Positions 1 to 8,737 of a stretch of 15,869 nucleotides of DNA are shown in pieces (position 1 is the stretch's first letter; every line of letters begins with the position of its first letter). The DNA is from Leucogyrophana mollusca (taxonomy: Eukaryota > Basidiomycota > Agaricomycetes > Boletales), in contig MU266665.1 in assembly GCA_021014945.1 (NCBI GenBank), positions 9,050 through 24,918 of the forward strand, given 5' to 3'. The notes beneath the pieces were generated by a model. That model saw nothing but the letters and a program-made list of their open reading frames with translations. It made no database searches and was not told the DNA's origin. The position numbers and the translations under genes are program-made.

Positions 1-1773
1 CTGAATCGTGCAGCCCTCGCGTTGTGTCCACCAGGGCATCGCGATCACTCCGCGTCCCTGAGCAACCTCGCTCTCACCCTTTCCACTCGATTCGAACAGC
101 TCGGTGACAGGGCTGATATCGATATCGCCTTCCAGTACCATGAACTGGCCTCCACTGACACAAACTGTGGTTCATGGGACCAAGTTAAGTACTCGCTGAC
201 ATGGATTAGAGTGGCAGAGACATTTCAGCATGCTTCTGCGTTGAACGCCTACAGCGTATCCTTAGCCAATCTTGACCGCCACGCCATCTCAAGGTCATCC
301 ATTGTATTGCGCCACGAACTTCTCAAAACCATCTCTTCCTCCTTAGCTGCCAATGCTGCATCTTGCGCTCTTCGTCGAAACAAGCCTGGTACTGCGGTGG
401 AACTACTGGAGCAGGGAAGGGGAATAATATGGACACAGATGGCAAACCTCCATACGCCCCTCCAGCGCCTTTCCGATGCGAATGCACAAGGCAAAAGGCT
501 GGCAGCCGATCTTCAGCGAATCAGCTCGGAGCTTGACAGGTTGTCTGGGGCGCTGCAGGGCGACGGAAAGAGTAGTTCTCGCGACGAAGAAGCACGACGT
601 CACCGATGCCTGGCCGAAGAATGGGATTCTGTCGTGGGCAAAGTACGACAGCTGGAGGGTTTCTCTCGGTTTCTGTTACCTCCGCTCTACTCCGATCTCC
701 AGCAGGCTGCCATTGAAGGTCCCGTCATTGTGATCAACGGCAGCCAATATTCCTGTGACGCACTCATTGTTCTCCGGGACGGCCCTCCGCATCATATACC
801 ACTTAGAAATATCACCCTGCAAGATGTCACTCAATTGGAGTCGGAGTTTGGTCGCGTACTGAAGACTCGTTCAGATTCTGGTGTTGCTGCGCACGAGAAC
901 GGCGGGCGGAATCAGTTATTCTCTCTACTACGATCACTTTGGGGTCTCGTCGTGCGTCCCATCGTCCATGCGTTAGGGAATATTCAAGTCCCAGCGGGTT
1001 CGCGGATCTGGTTGTGCCCCACGTCCAAGTTCACATCACTGCCATTGCATGCTGCCGGTCCATACCGCAAGGGCGAGTTGGGCCTGTCCGATCTGTACGT
1101 CACATCGTACACTCCAACGCTGTCAGCCCTTATTCGGACGAGGAAAAACAACACCATAGCATCAGCAATCACCCCAAAATTCGCCGCAATTGGCCAAGCG
1201 ATGCCCAGTAGCGGAAGTTATGAGAAGGAACTCCTCACGGTGAATGTGGAACTCGACCTCGTTCTACGCCAATTGCCATCATCTGTGCCTTCGACGCGTC
1301 TAGCCGATACTGCTGCCACGAATCACGCGGCACTGGACGCTCTCAGCAAGCACTCTTGGGTTCACCTCGCTTGCCACGGTAAACAAGACACGACTCAGGC
1401 TTTTAACTCGTGCTTTGCCATGCACGACAAGCCACTCTCCATTCTCGACATCATTCGCACCCATGTCTCTCAGCCAGAGTTCGCGTTTCTCTCTGCCTGT
1501 CACACTGCGGTCGGTGATGCGACAACACCGGACGAGGTTATCCATCTAGCTGCAGGGATGCAGTTTACGGGGTTCAAGAGCGTGATCGGGACAATGTGGG
1601 CTGTCGACGACGAGATTGCTCACCACATGGTGTCGGCGTTCTACAAGAGCATGTTCGAGCACGGGATGGACTACACGAAGGCGGCGACATCACTGAAAAC
1701 AGCTATGCAGACGGTGGACAAGAAGGTGGTCCCCCTCGAGCAGAGGATCGTGTTCGTTCACATCGGAGCTTAA
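1..1773 (+). CDS. TPR–CHAT domain protein (caspase-like peptidase), 3' part
   Basis: The frame is open from the first base to a TAA at 1771–1773 (590 residues), with no Met near the left edge, so the gene starts outside the window. Residues 1–40 read like the last tetratricopeptide repeats of an agaricomycete TPR array (LNRAALAL, SLSNLALTLSTRFEQLGD). A helical linker follows, including a probable coiled coil at about 155–215. The CHAT (caspase HetF-associated with TPRs) domain covers roughly 330–590. It shows the strand before the catalytic His in HLACHG (His459, codon 1375–1377), the nucleophile in FLSACHTA (Cys500, codon 1498–1500), and the family block DEVIHLAAGMQFTGFKSVIGTMW. The end, VPLEQRIVFVHIGA, is a usual CHAT C-terminus. 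Both catalytic residues are present, so it may be an active cysteine peptidase. CHAT proteins include separase-like effectors in prokaryotic defence; the substrate of fungal members is unknown. No intron is needed in this part. Confidence 0.93.
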   Translation: MNRAALALCPPGHRDHSASLSNLALTLSTRFEQLGDRADIDIAFQYHELASTDTNCGSWDQVKYSLTWIRVAETFQHASALNAYSVSLANLDRHAISRSSIVLRHELLKTISSSLAANAASCALRRNKPGTAVELLEQGRGIIWTQMANLHTPLQRLSDANAQGKRLAADLQRISSELDRLSGALQGDGKSSSRDEEARRHRCLAEEWDSVVGKVRQLEGFSRFLLPPLYSDLQQAAIEGPVIVINGSQYSCDALIVLRDGPPHHIPLRNITLQDVTQLESEFGRVLKTRSDSGVAAHENGGRNQLFSLLRSLWGLVVRPIVHALGNIQVPAGSRIWLCPTSKFTSLPLHAAGPYRKGELGLSDLYVTSYTPTLSALIRTRKNNTIASAITPKFAAIGQAMPSSGSYEKELLTVNVELDLVLRQLPSSVPSTRLADTAATNHAALDALSKHSWVHLACHGKQDTTQAFNSCFAMHDKPLSILDIIRTHVSQPEFAFLSACHTAVGDATTPDEVIHLAAGMQFTGFKSVIGTMWAVDDEIAHHMVSAFYKSMFEHGMDYTKAATSLKTAMQTVDKKVVPLEQRIVFVHIGA

Positions 1774-2389
1774 CACCGTTTGTTAAATAATTGATGGTGA
1801 GCTTTAATGTTCCTCATAACGTCGACGTTAACTGATATTCCTCTCAGTTCGGATTGGGTTCGCCTTGTAGTTTCGTTCATATGATTAGGACCGAAGTTCT
1901 CATGATTACCAGCAACGGATGTACAAGTGTGCGACCTGTATATATTCTGTTTTCTGGCGTCTGGCAACGCTGTTGCCAACTCACACGGAGCTATGGACTA
2001 CCTACCTCGTTTGTGCGACGGTGGAAAGCCGCCCGTGATTTGAGAGCGAGGTCTGAAAAGTCGTCCCCGGTTCGACAGTGGAGTTGGAAACGGCGCCAGT
2101 GGGTCATCCCCCTTCGTCCTGCCATCTTCGGCCTCATCTTCGTCTTCGCCCCTTCCTTCGCCCCTCCAAGTTACTTCATATTCCCTCGCCATTTCATATT
2201 CACCCGCCACCCCGCCACCCCGTTTTCACCCCCGCTGCGGAGCTGGTGGCGGCAGGGGGATGGGGTACTTGGAACATCGCGAGATAGTACGCTTCATTGC
2301 GAGATGGTGTGTTTGGAACATGATGGGGCGCTCGGCCTCGTAGGGTGCCGCCATCCGTGGGCATGGGGTTTGGCGGTAACAATTTGAGA

Positions 2390-2590
2390 AGCTGAAGGTT
2401 GAGCGGTGAAATGCAAACAGTGACCCGTGGGTCGACGGTGAGATGTGAATGGGGGTCCTTGATTCGGCGGTGAGAGGTTGAATAATGGCCCATGGGTCGA
2501 CATTAAATGTTAATAGTTGCGCCCGGGTCGACGCGAAATGAACAGTGGCCCGTGGGTTGGTGATGAAACGTGCAAAGGCGCGCACGGTTC
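2390..2590. repeat. Degenerate ~31-bp tandem array in repeat copy 1
   Basis: About six imperfect units share the core (C/G)CCGTGGGTCGACGGTGA followed by a purine-rich AATGTGAA or AAGTTGAA tail. Examples start near 2426, 2488, 2519 and 2547. The same unit recurs at 3945–4020 and 9983–10170. It is also related to the GTTCGACGGTGAAAAGCCG blocks on the other side of the pyrimidine-rich core at 3532, 8845 and 9514. Confidence 0.65.
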
Positions 2591-3006
2591 GCTGTACGGG
2601 GTAGATAGCGGGGGTGAGGGTTGACGGGAAAACCAACGAGCAAGCGAATGAGTGGGATGAGCCAGCGAGTGTGTGCATCGGACGGACGGGAGAGCATGGT
2701 GAACCGAACAAATAGGCGCATATGGTAGAGAATGCTCACCCCTACACAACCCTCCCTCGCCCTGCCTTCTTCCCCCTACGCAACCTCCAACATCCCAGCC
2801 CAGCCCCAGCCCCCAAGCAACGCGCCTAGTGTTGAATGCCACCCCTGCGCAACTCACAATTCCCAGCCCTTCACAACCTCCATCTCCCTCCCCCCCCGTC
2901 CCCCTGATAGGCATCCCCACTCCCCTGCCGCCGCCGATCCTCTGGATGCTCACCCCCGACCCCACCAATATAGTGATTTCCGCTATCACTGAGTATCTGT
3001 ATCCGC

Positions 3007-3105
3007 CGCATCTCTCAGGAAGGCCTCATCGACGATTCTCTGTTCCAAAGGGAACTAACCCGTGTCCTGAAACACTTATCCAAGAAGCCAGCAAAGGCGG
3101 TATAG
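3007..3105 (+). other. Short coding-like fragment inside the composite repeat
   Basis: One frame reads RISQEGLIDDSLFQRELTRV, then continues as a charged helix-like stretch to a TAG at 3103–3105. Unlike the surrounding low-complexity frames it has ordinary amino-acid composition. It lies in the only part of copy 1 (about 2966–3254) that has no counterpart in copy 2. It may be an exon fragment of an old gene that was split or trapped. No family is recognised, and it may be chance. Confidence 0.2.
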
Positions 3106-4363
3106 GGGATTTACTTTCTAGTCTTTTTGGCGCGTGAGATGAAAGTGGGACGACGATCTATGCACTGTTATTGGCATTTGATTAGTCTCCCGTATGCAGA
3201 TCATTATGTAGTATGAACGACTGCCTTCAGTCTATACGATAGCGTTTGATTACTTACCGGGGAAGGGGCTGCGAATGATCCACTACCTTACGTCGCCGTG
3301 TTATACCCTTGTACTTCTACTGCAGTGATCCAGTTCCGAATTCGCACTTGTTTGCAACGATATCATGTAGATATTACTCAAAGGGAGCGAGTTAGGGGAG
3401 CACGCAGGGGGACGGGAGAGCGAGACGCGGAGTAGATGTCCACCCCTACCTCCCCAACCCCTTAAGCTTCCTAGCTCCCACCCACCCCACTCCCCAACGT
3501 ACTCCAGGACTAGGGAAGTGGGTGCGCGCGTGGTTCGACGGTGAAAAGCCGCTCGTGGTTCGACAGCGAAGTCTGAAAAGGCAACGGTGGGTCGCCCCCC
3601 TTTGTCCTGTACCTTCATCGTCTTCGTCCATACCTTTGCCCCTCCAACCCCCCAGCCACCCCATATTCACCCCGCCACCCCATCTTCCCCTGCAGCCCCG
3701 CTTTCGCCCCCAACTTCGTCTCCGTCTTGTACCCTCCAGGTGAATTAGGAGGAGGGCAGGTGGGTGTAGGGGATATCACTTGGGCGACATGGTGGAACCC
3801 GGACGGCAGGGCGGAGCTGGTACTTGGACGCCGGAGAGATGGGGTAGGGGCGAGGAGATGGGTACATCGAACGTCGGGAGATGGGGGCTTCGAATATGAT
3901 GGGGGGCTCGGCCTCTTAGGGTACCGCTGTCCGTGGGCGTGGGGTTCGGTGGTGATAAGCTGAGAAGTGGCCCGTGGGTCCGGGATGAAATGTGAGAAGG
4001 CGCCCACGGTTCACTGTACAAAGTATATAGCAGGGGGTTAGTGTTGATGGGAAAACGAGCGAGCGAGTATGGTGGAGATTAATGATTAAATTAATTTAAA
4101 TTAATACTCACCCCCACTGGCTTCACCCCCAGCCCCTCGCCACACCCATCCCCTACGCAACCTCGAACCTCCCACCCCCACGCATAGTGGTGAATGCCAC
4201 CCCTCCGCAACTCCCAACTCCCAGCTCGTAGCCCGTCACAACCTCCACCTCCCTTTCCCACCCCCGGCCTGCACAACCCTCATCTCCCGACCTGCGCGAC
4301 CCCCGGCCCCCTGCCCCCCCAGCGGGCTCTTCGCAACCTCTACTCCCCCAACGCGCACGCCGA

Positions 4364-4560
4364 TGCGCATCGGGAACGGGGATATGCCGGCGGACGTGGT
4401 GATGGGGGGGGGGACGCGGGCGGCGGAGGCGGTGTGTGTGAGCATGGCGCGGAGGGCGGTGGAGAGGGCGATGGAGAGGGTGGCGTTGAAGGCGAGGCGG
4501 TCCGCGTGCGTGTAGGTGTAGGCGAGAGGCCAGAGCGAGGGGAACGGAGCGGGCAGGGGA
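4364..4560 (-). other. Conserved coding-like block in the G-rich arm (captured gene fragment?)
   Basis: Read on the minus strand, one frame gives LAYTYTHADRLAFNATLSIA, followed by LSTALRAMLTHTASA. Nearly every codon ends in C (GAC CGC CTC GCC TTC AAC), the wobble pattern of well-used genes in GC-rich basidiomycetes. The counterpart at 10616–10790 keeps DR-F-FNATLS and STALRAMLT despite many base changes, about half of them at third positions of this frame. A G10 run at 4404–4413, against G6 in copy 2, breaks the frame between this block and the conserved PFPMRIGVRVG further on. No domain is recognised. It is probably a decayed fragment carried by the repeat. Confidence 0.3.
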
Positions 4561-4632
4561 TGGGGGAGAGATGGGGAGGACGGGAGTGTGCGAGATGCAA
4601 GGGGAGGTGTGCGGGGGAGGTGTGTGTGCTGT

Positions 4633-4664
4633 CAACATTCAACATTCAATATTCAATATTCAAC
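4633..4664. repeat. Heptamer array CAACATT/CAATATT at the end of repeat copy 1
   Basis: There are 4.6 units of 7 bp: CAACATT twice, CAATATT twice, then CAAC. The reverse complement (AATGTTG, AATATTG) appears at 8587–8612, exactly where copy 2 begins, which makes these look like inverted terminal sequences of the repeat family. Confidence 0.7.
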
Positions 4665-5388
4665 GGCTAACGCTGCAGCTGAGCCAGGACAGCGATTAAA
4701 AGGACTTGGACAAAATAAATACCAAGGATGACAGTAAACACTACCTAAGGGGTGCACGATAGAAGAGACTAATGACTTACCATTACGACTGGAATGTATC
4801 AGTGTCCACAGATGATCGATGATTCTTCATTGTGAATTTCTAACATTCTCTGGGCAAGACAGTTTGCTTCGACCAATGAAAACAGATGAAAACCCACTCC
4901 ACGGTTCCCGCCAGATTGGTCGTCACGTGATGGGCGTTGTTCGGTTCCATAAGTGCAAGTCTTTGTTCTCGTCTGTCTGACTCTCAGCACTGTGAGCAGT
5001 TGACAGTGAGTTCTCGTGCTCTTCACTTATCTGTGATCATGAATTCGGTGTCGGTTGCTCGCACTTTCCTCCTATGCCCTTGTGGTCTCCCGCGCGGCCC
5101 ACATTGAAGCCAATCATGCAGTGGACCTGTGAGGCTTGCGAAGGAAATGAAGGAGATATCAAGATAATGTGGCCGAGCGGGCATTCACTTAACAGGAGCC
5201 AGATGACCGATAGATCAGCTCATGCAATCCGGCAGCCCATGAGTTGTGTGGTCCATGAGGCTTCCAGGTTTGAGGGTTGTGGCCACCAATCAACGTTAGG
5301 ACTCGGCGAGGCTGCGGAAAACGTCTTGTCGAAACGAGGAGGTATATTGAAACGCCAGGGAACATAGCTCCACGTCTTAACTTTGACG
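4665..5388 (+). promoter_or_regulatory. Upstream region and leader of the kinase–GTPase gene
   Basis: No gene is recognised here. The stretch 4873–4930 carries a CCAAT box (4873–4877), an inverted CCAAT (ATTGG, 4915–4919) and the 8-bp palindrome TCACGTGA (4923–4930, a CACGTG E-box). This arrangement fits a promoter, as CCAAT (HAP complex) and bHLH sites are common in fungal promoters. A short ATG frame of 22 codons at 5039–5107 would act as an upstream ORF if transcribed. An acceptor-like AG at 5366–5367 opens a stop-free frame into the kinase start at 5389, so a leader intron or an extra 5' exon is possible. The minus-strand open frame across 5220–5516 lacks domain features and was not called. 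Confidence 0.45.
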
Positions 5389-7568
5389 ATGTCCACCGAT
5401 GCCCTGGTTTCCTTTGGCAATGCGCTGGGCCACTTCAGCACATCCATTTCCCTGACAGACGCTCCGAATGATTGGCTCCGTGAAAACCGTTCCCAGATAT
5501 CCAAAGTCATTTCCATCCATAGAACGGAGGAAGTTCAACTCGATTTGATACTTTATCCAGTCAGTCGCAAAACCCCGTCAAGCTTGGCTGACATCTGACA
5601 TGGGATTACAGCGCCTCTTCACGTATACTCTGGAGGTCCTGAAGCTTTGCAAACCTGGGTGCGTCGCCCATTCGATATCAATTGTCCCGTTCTCTGAGCC
5701 CGTGTACTGTTAGACTGGTAGATGTTTTGAAAGCGGAGTATACCAAGTGGACCGCTGGTGTGGACGACGTATCCCTATTCGTGAATCACGACTCTGCCAA
5801 CGTTACTCTGCGGGGATATCTTGATCAGTGCAAAACGGTGGCATGTATCTGGAGAAAAATGTTCCCAGCTTTGACTTACGGGAAATGTAGGAATCCCATC
5901 ACTCACACGACCAGACTCTGGTGGACAAGATCTCGAAACTTGACGCACTCTACATTGCCGTCCGGATATACGCAGCCGTGAAAGATCGGCAGAGTCGACA
6001 TTTGCTACTTAAGCAAAAGGGCCCTCGAGCGCAGTCATTACTTGATCTCATACAAGAGGTATCGTCGTCTCCTCGCGTTCCAAAATGTAACATTTGTTAT
6101 GTTCCATTGATGACCTCCTGGTACAGCTTCTCGACCTTGTCGACCTTGGTAGTATTCGATCGCCCATAGTAAAGACAGTAGTACAGTTGTCCAAGAACTC
6201 TACGCTGCATCCGAAACGTCTTGTTCTCCGGAACGTCAATATCAGAGGCACCTCCCAAGTCGATGGCGGAGGCTTCGGGGACATTTGGGCGGGCGAAATG
6301 GCTGGGCAGGTTGTCGCTGTCAAGATGATGCGCGTCTTTGGTACCCGTGAAGTCGAGGCTTTAACGAAGGTTCGTCGCTCATAGTTGCTGTTTCGCCACT
6401 GACAGACTTGGTGAAATAGGCATACTCTGGAGAAGCAGTGCTGTGGGCGCAACTCTCTAATCCACACGTACTACCGTTCTATGGTGTGCATTGTCTACCT
6501 GAACCCTCACCTCGACTGTGCCTCGTGTCACCATGGATGGAAAATGGAAACCTCACCACATATCTCAAAAACAACCCTCACGCAAATCGTTTGTCTTTGG
6601 TGCGTCTTGCGGGCGTGCTTTTAGCATGTCTTCATAATCATGGGTATGGCAGATGTTAGATACTGCTCTTGGCGTTGAGTATCTCCACAATTTTGATCCC
6701 CCGGTGATTCATGGTGACCTGAAAGGCGTTAGTGATTCCGAGTACATTCAGCACTAATTTACTCATGACTTTCCTTCAGCTGAATATCCTCGTCACCGCA
6801 GGCCAGAGTGCCTGTGTCGCCGATTTCGGCTTGGGAATCCTTGCACAGGATTCGAAGATTCACTTCACACCCAGCGGTACTTCAAACGCACAAGGTTCCC
6901 TCCCGTGGATGGCCCCAGAGTTGCTGAGGTTTGATGATTCTGAGGATGCGCCGAAGAGACGCAACAGCTGTGCCAGTGATATTTATGCGTTTGGTTGCGT
7001 ATGCTACGAGGTCAATTCTACCATTTTACGTGTTTTGCTGTCACTCACAAAATCCTAGATGTATAGTGGGCGGCCGCCATTCTCAGAGTTTCCTTCCGCT
7101 AGGATACTTTCGGCTATATTGCAAAATCGACGTCCGTCTCGACCATCCACGACCGAGCCCGATGATGCAATCTGGGCGTTAATTGGGCAATGCTGGGATG
7201 CAGATCCAGCATCACGTCCCTGCGCGAGCGAAGTTGTTCAAAAGCTAGGATCTCATGCGGATGCTCGAGGGCGCAAGGAACACGATTGGGGCCGGGACGA
7301 AGCCATTGCTCGGGACCTCCTTTCTACACCGGCAGGCGTGGCTTCAATCACATCCGGATCTTTGGAGTGCGGCGCAGGCCATTCACAAAGCTCCTACCTC
7401 ACCTATCAGCAAACTGATACACCTCAGCCTTCGGGTATTTCAAGTCCACAGGTGTCTGCCTTGGCCATTGCGGACGGCCGATCATCAACTATATCTAGTG
7501 TCTCCTGTGAGCGTGACGATCGGAATGAACCGGTCCGTTATCCTTTGACTTATCCTCCCACCGAATAA
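5389..7568 (+). CDS. TKL-type protein kinase (nine-exon model), probably fused to the downstream GTPase
   Basis: Exons: 5389–5559, 5612–5658, 5714–5837, 5891–6058, 6127–6369, 6420–6599, 6653–6727, 6780–7010 and 7059–7568. All introns are GT–AG, 48–68 nt, and keep frame. ATG 5389 begins MSTDALVSFGNALGHF. The helical N-terminus (1–210) holds a block familiar from agaricomycete kinases (ALYIAVRIYAAVKDRQSRHL). The kinase domain (about 210–480) shows the Gly loop GGGFGDIW, VAVK Lys236, HGDLKG with catalytic Asp333, ADFG Asp351, MAPELL (381–383), SDIYAFGCVCYE and the C-lobe CWDADPASRP. All catalytic residues are present, but the Arg of HRD is Gly, so it is a non-RD kinase. Family: Ser/Thr or dual-specificity TKL-like. 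Residues beyond about 485 are Ser/Thr/Pro-rich and disordered. If read to the TAA at 7566–7568 the protein has 582 residues. The alternative is splicing at 7533 into the GTPase. Splice sites GTCAGT (5560), GTGGCA (5838) and GTCAAT (7011) are weak and least certain. Confidence 0.85.
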
Positions 7569-7663
7569 GCGGCAATGACTCACAACCTTCCGCCTAGGTT
7601 CGCACCGTAACCGCAGCCATTGATAGCAAACAATCGCTTGAGACCTCGAGAATCGGAGGAAGC
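7533..7663 (+). other. Junction between kinase and GTPase: predicted phase-0 intron plus in-frame linker
   Basis: A donor GTCCGT at 7533 falls on a codon boundary of the kinase frame. A branch-like TGACTCAC and the acceptor CGCCTAG end at 7597. Base 7598 opens a stop-free frame (VRTVTAAIDSKQSLETSRIG) that runs straight into the GTPase ATG at 7664. Removing 7533–7597 (65 nt) therefore joins kinase residue 571 to the GTPase, giving about 856 residues in all. The stronger-looking donor GTGAGC at 7507 is out of phase with this acceptor and would run into a stop. If unspliced, only 95 nt separate the kinase stop from the GTPase ATG. Confidence 0.6.
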
Positions 7664-8455
7664 ATGGCGAGGCAAAGCTCGCCGATAGCGCCGAATATCG
7701 TCATCTTTGGGGCAACCGGGGTCGGAAAATCCTCGCTTGTCAACTTGATTGCGGGCAAAAATATAGCCGAGACATCAAATGGCGCAAGAGTATGCACCTT
7801 AGGCGCTCGGAACTACACGATGAACATCAATGGACATATATTACGTCTCCACGATACTAGCGGGTTCACATCCGTCGGCGACAACGATAATATTTTGGCC
7901 GTTGAGAAGGCCTACAGACTCATCATGCAACTCGAAAGCGAAAGCGACATCCATTTACTCCTATTCTGCATGCGCAACGAAAGAATTTCCACTGCGACTG
8001 TAAATAACTACCATCTAGTCTTCAATATCCTTCATGGCCAAACAATTCCCGTCATTTTCGTTGTCACAAACAGCGAGAATGAGCCTTCGATGGAAAACTG
8101 GTGGGAAAGGCATGAGAAAACCTTGGAGAAGTTCGGGATGAGGAATGCTGGCCATGCTTGCGTTGTTACTGACCCGGGCTTGAACGGTGTCCACCAGGAG
8201 AAGTTTGAAGAGTCGAGGGCCATAATGCACCGCTTGCTTTTGACGCACTGTACCGGTGTGTCGTTGAAAGCGGAAAGAGAAGGCTGGCTCACCCGGACTA
8301 CGTCGATCTTGCAGGATAGGGTTTTCCGACGCTCTCCTGCTTCCGAGTCGAGCTACAACATGTCGCAGAAGATGACAAAATACTGCGGGTTCGAACCCGA
8401 CGAAGCAGACTACCTTGCCCAGAGAGTATTGAGAATCCGCAATGGGTACAGGTAG
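7664..8455 (+). CDS. AIG1-like P-loop GTPase domain (own ATG, or C-terminal half of a kinase–GTPase fusion)
   Basis: This is a single open exon of 263 residues from ATG 7664 to TAG 8453–8455. The frame is also open upstream to 7598. G-domain motifs: Walker A/G1 IVIFGATGVGKSS (residues 13–25), G3 LHDTSGF, and a G4-region VVTNSENEPSMENWW. In fungal members of the AIG1/septin-like superclass the G4 region reads T-x-x-E before a conserved WW, instead of the canonical NKxD. It is followed by GHACVVTDP and an ESRAIMHRLL helix, which match the family's usual order. The last ~60 residues are charged and of unknown role. The protein should bind GTP and act as a switch or oligomerising module; the partner is unknown. 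AIG1/GIMAP-type GTPases act in immunity in plants and animals. Base composition matches the kinase just upstream, which supports a shared gene. Confidence 0.85.
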   Translation: MARQSSPIAPNIVIFGATGVGKSSLVNLIAGKNIAETSNGARVCTLGARNYTMNINGHILRLHDTSGFTSVGDNDNILAVEKAYRLIMQLESESDIHLLLFCMRNERISTATVNNYHLVFNILHGQTIPVIFVVTNSENEPSMENWWERHEKTLEKFGMRNAGHACVVTDPGLNGVHQEKFEESRAIMHRLLLTHCTGVSLKAEREGWLTRTTSILQDRVFRRSPASESSYNMSQKMTKYCGFEPDEADYLAQRVLRIRNGYR

Positions 8456-8639
8456 TCTGAGTAGTTGCACAAGTCATTAGCCTCTTCGATCGTGCACTTC
8501 TTAGGTAGTACTTAGTGTCATCCTTACATAATATTATAATGTCCAAGTATTTTCAGCCGCTGTTCTGGCCTGACCCAGCATTGGCTGTTGAAAATATTGA
8601 ATGTTGACGTTGACATAAACTGATATTCCTCTCAGTTCA

Positions 8640-8737
8640 GACTGGGTTCGACTTGTGCCTTCGTTCATATTGTTGGGACCGATGTTCGGATTCGGTTTGA
8701 CTTATGCTTTCGTTCATGTTGTTGGGACCGAAGTTTT
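8640..8737. repeat. 49-bp tandem duplication within head A of copy 2
   Basis: Two diverged 49-bp units (8640–8688 and 8689–8737) each contain TCGTTCAT followed by GTTGGGACCGA. Copy 1 has only one such unit (around 1855–1895), so the duplication arose in copy 2 or was lost from copy 1. Confidence 0.7.

Larger units (their letters stand above)
1805..4664. repeat. Composite dispersed repeat, copy 1 (non-coding, possible non-autonomous element)
   Basis: This stretch has no convincing gene and is repeated, diverged, at about 8587–10880 in the same orientation. Modules in order: head A (1808–2010, matching 8598–8850); a pyrimidine-rich core (2011–2340); a roughly 31-bp degenerate tandem array (2390–2590); a C-rich arm (2724–2965); a spacer (2966–3254); head A' (3255–3530, matching 9243–9510); a second core (3525–3925); a short array piece (3945–4020); a second C-rich arm (4105–4370); and a G-rich arm (4364–4620). 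It ends in heptamer repeats at 4633–4664. Shared landmarks include ACTGATATTCCTCTCAGTTC, CCACTACCTTACGTCGCCGT and GATGCGCATCGGGAACGGGG. Open frames here are low-complexity (Pro/Ser/His/Arg) and are by-products of skewed base composition. The class of element is not established, and no transposase or reverse transcriptase is visible. Confidence 0.8.

Noticed and set aside
1805..4664. LTR retrotransposon or LINE
   Set aside because: No reverse transcriptase, integrase or gag-like frame, no primer-binding site, and no long terminal direct repeats of the usual kind.
5220..5516. 98-codon minus-strand open frame antisense to kinase exon 1
   Set aside because: It overlaps a well-supported exon, has no recognisable motif, and no splice-linked neighbour was found.
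8385..8405. GCGGGTTCGAACCCGAC, like a tRNA T-arm / B box
   Set aside because: It lies inside the GTPase frame (CGFEPDEADY). The T-stem does not pair over five bases, and no acceptor or anticodon arm surrounds it.
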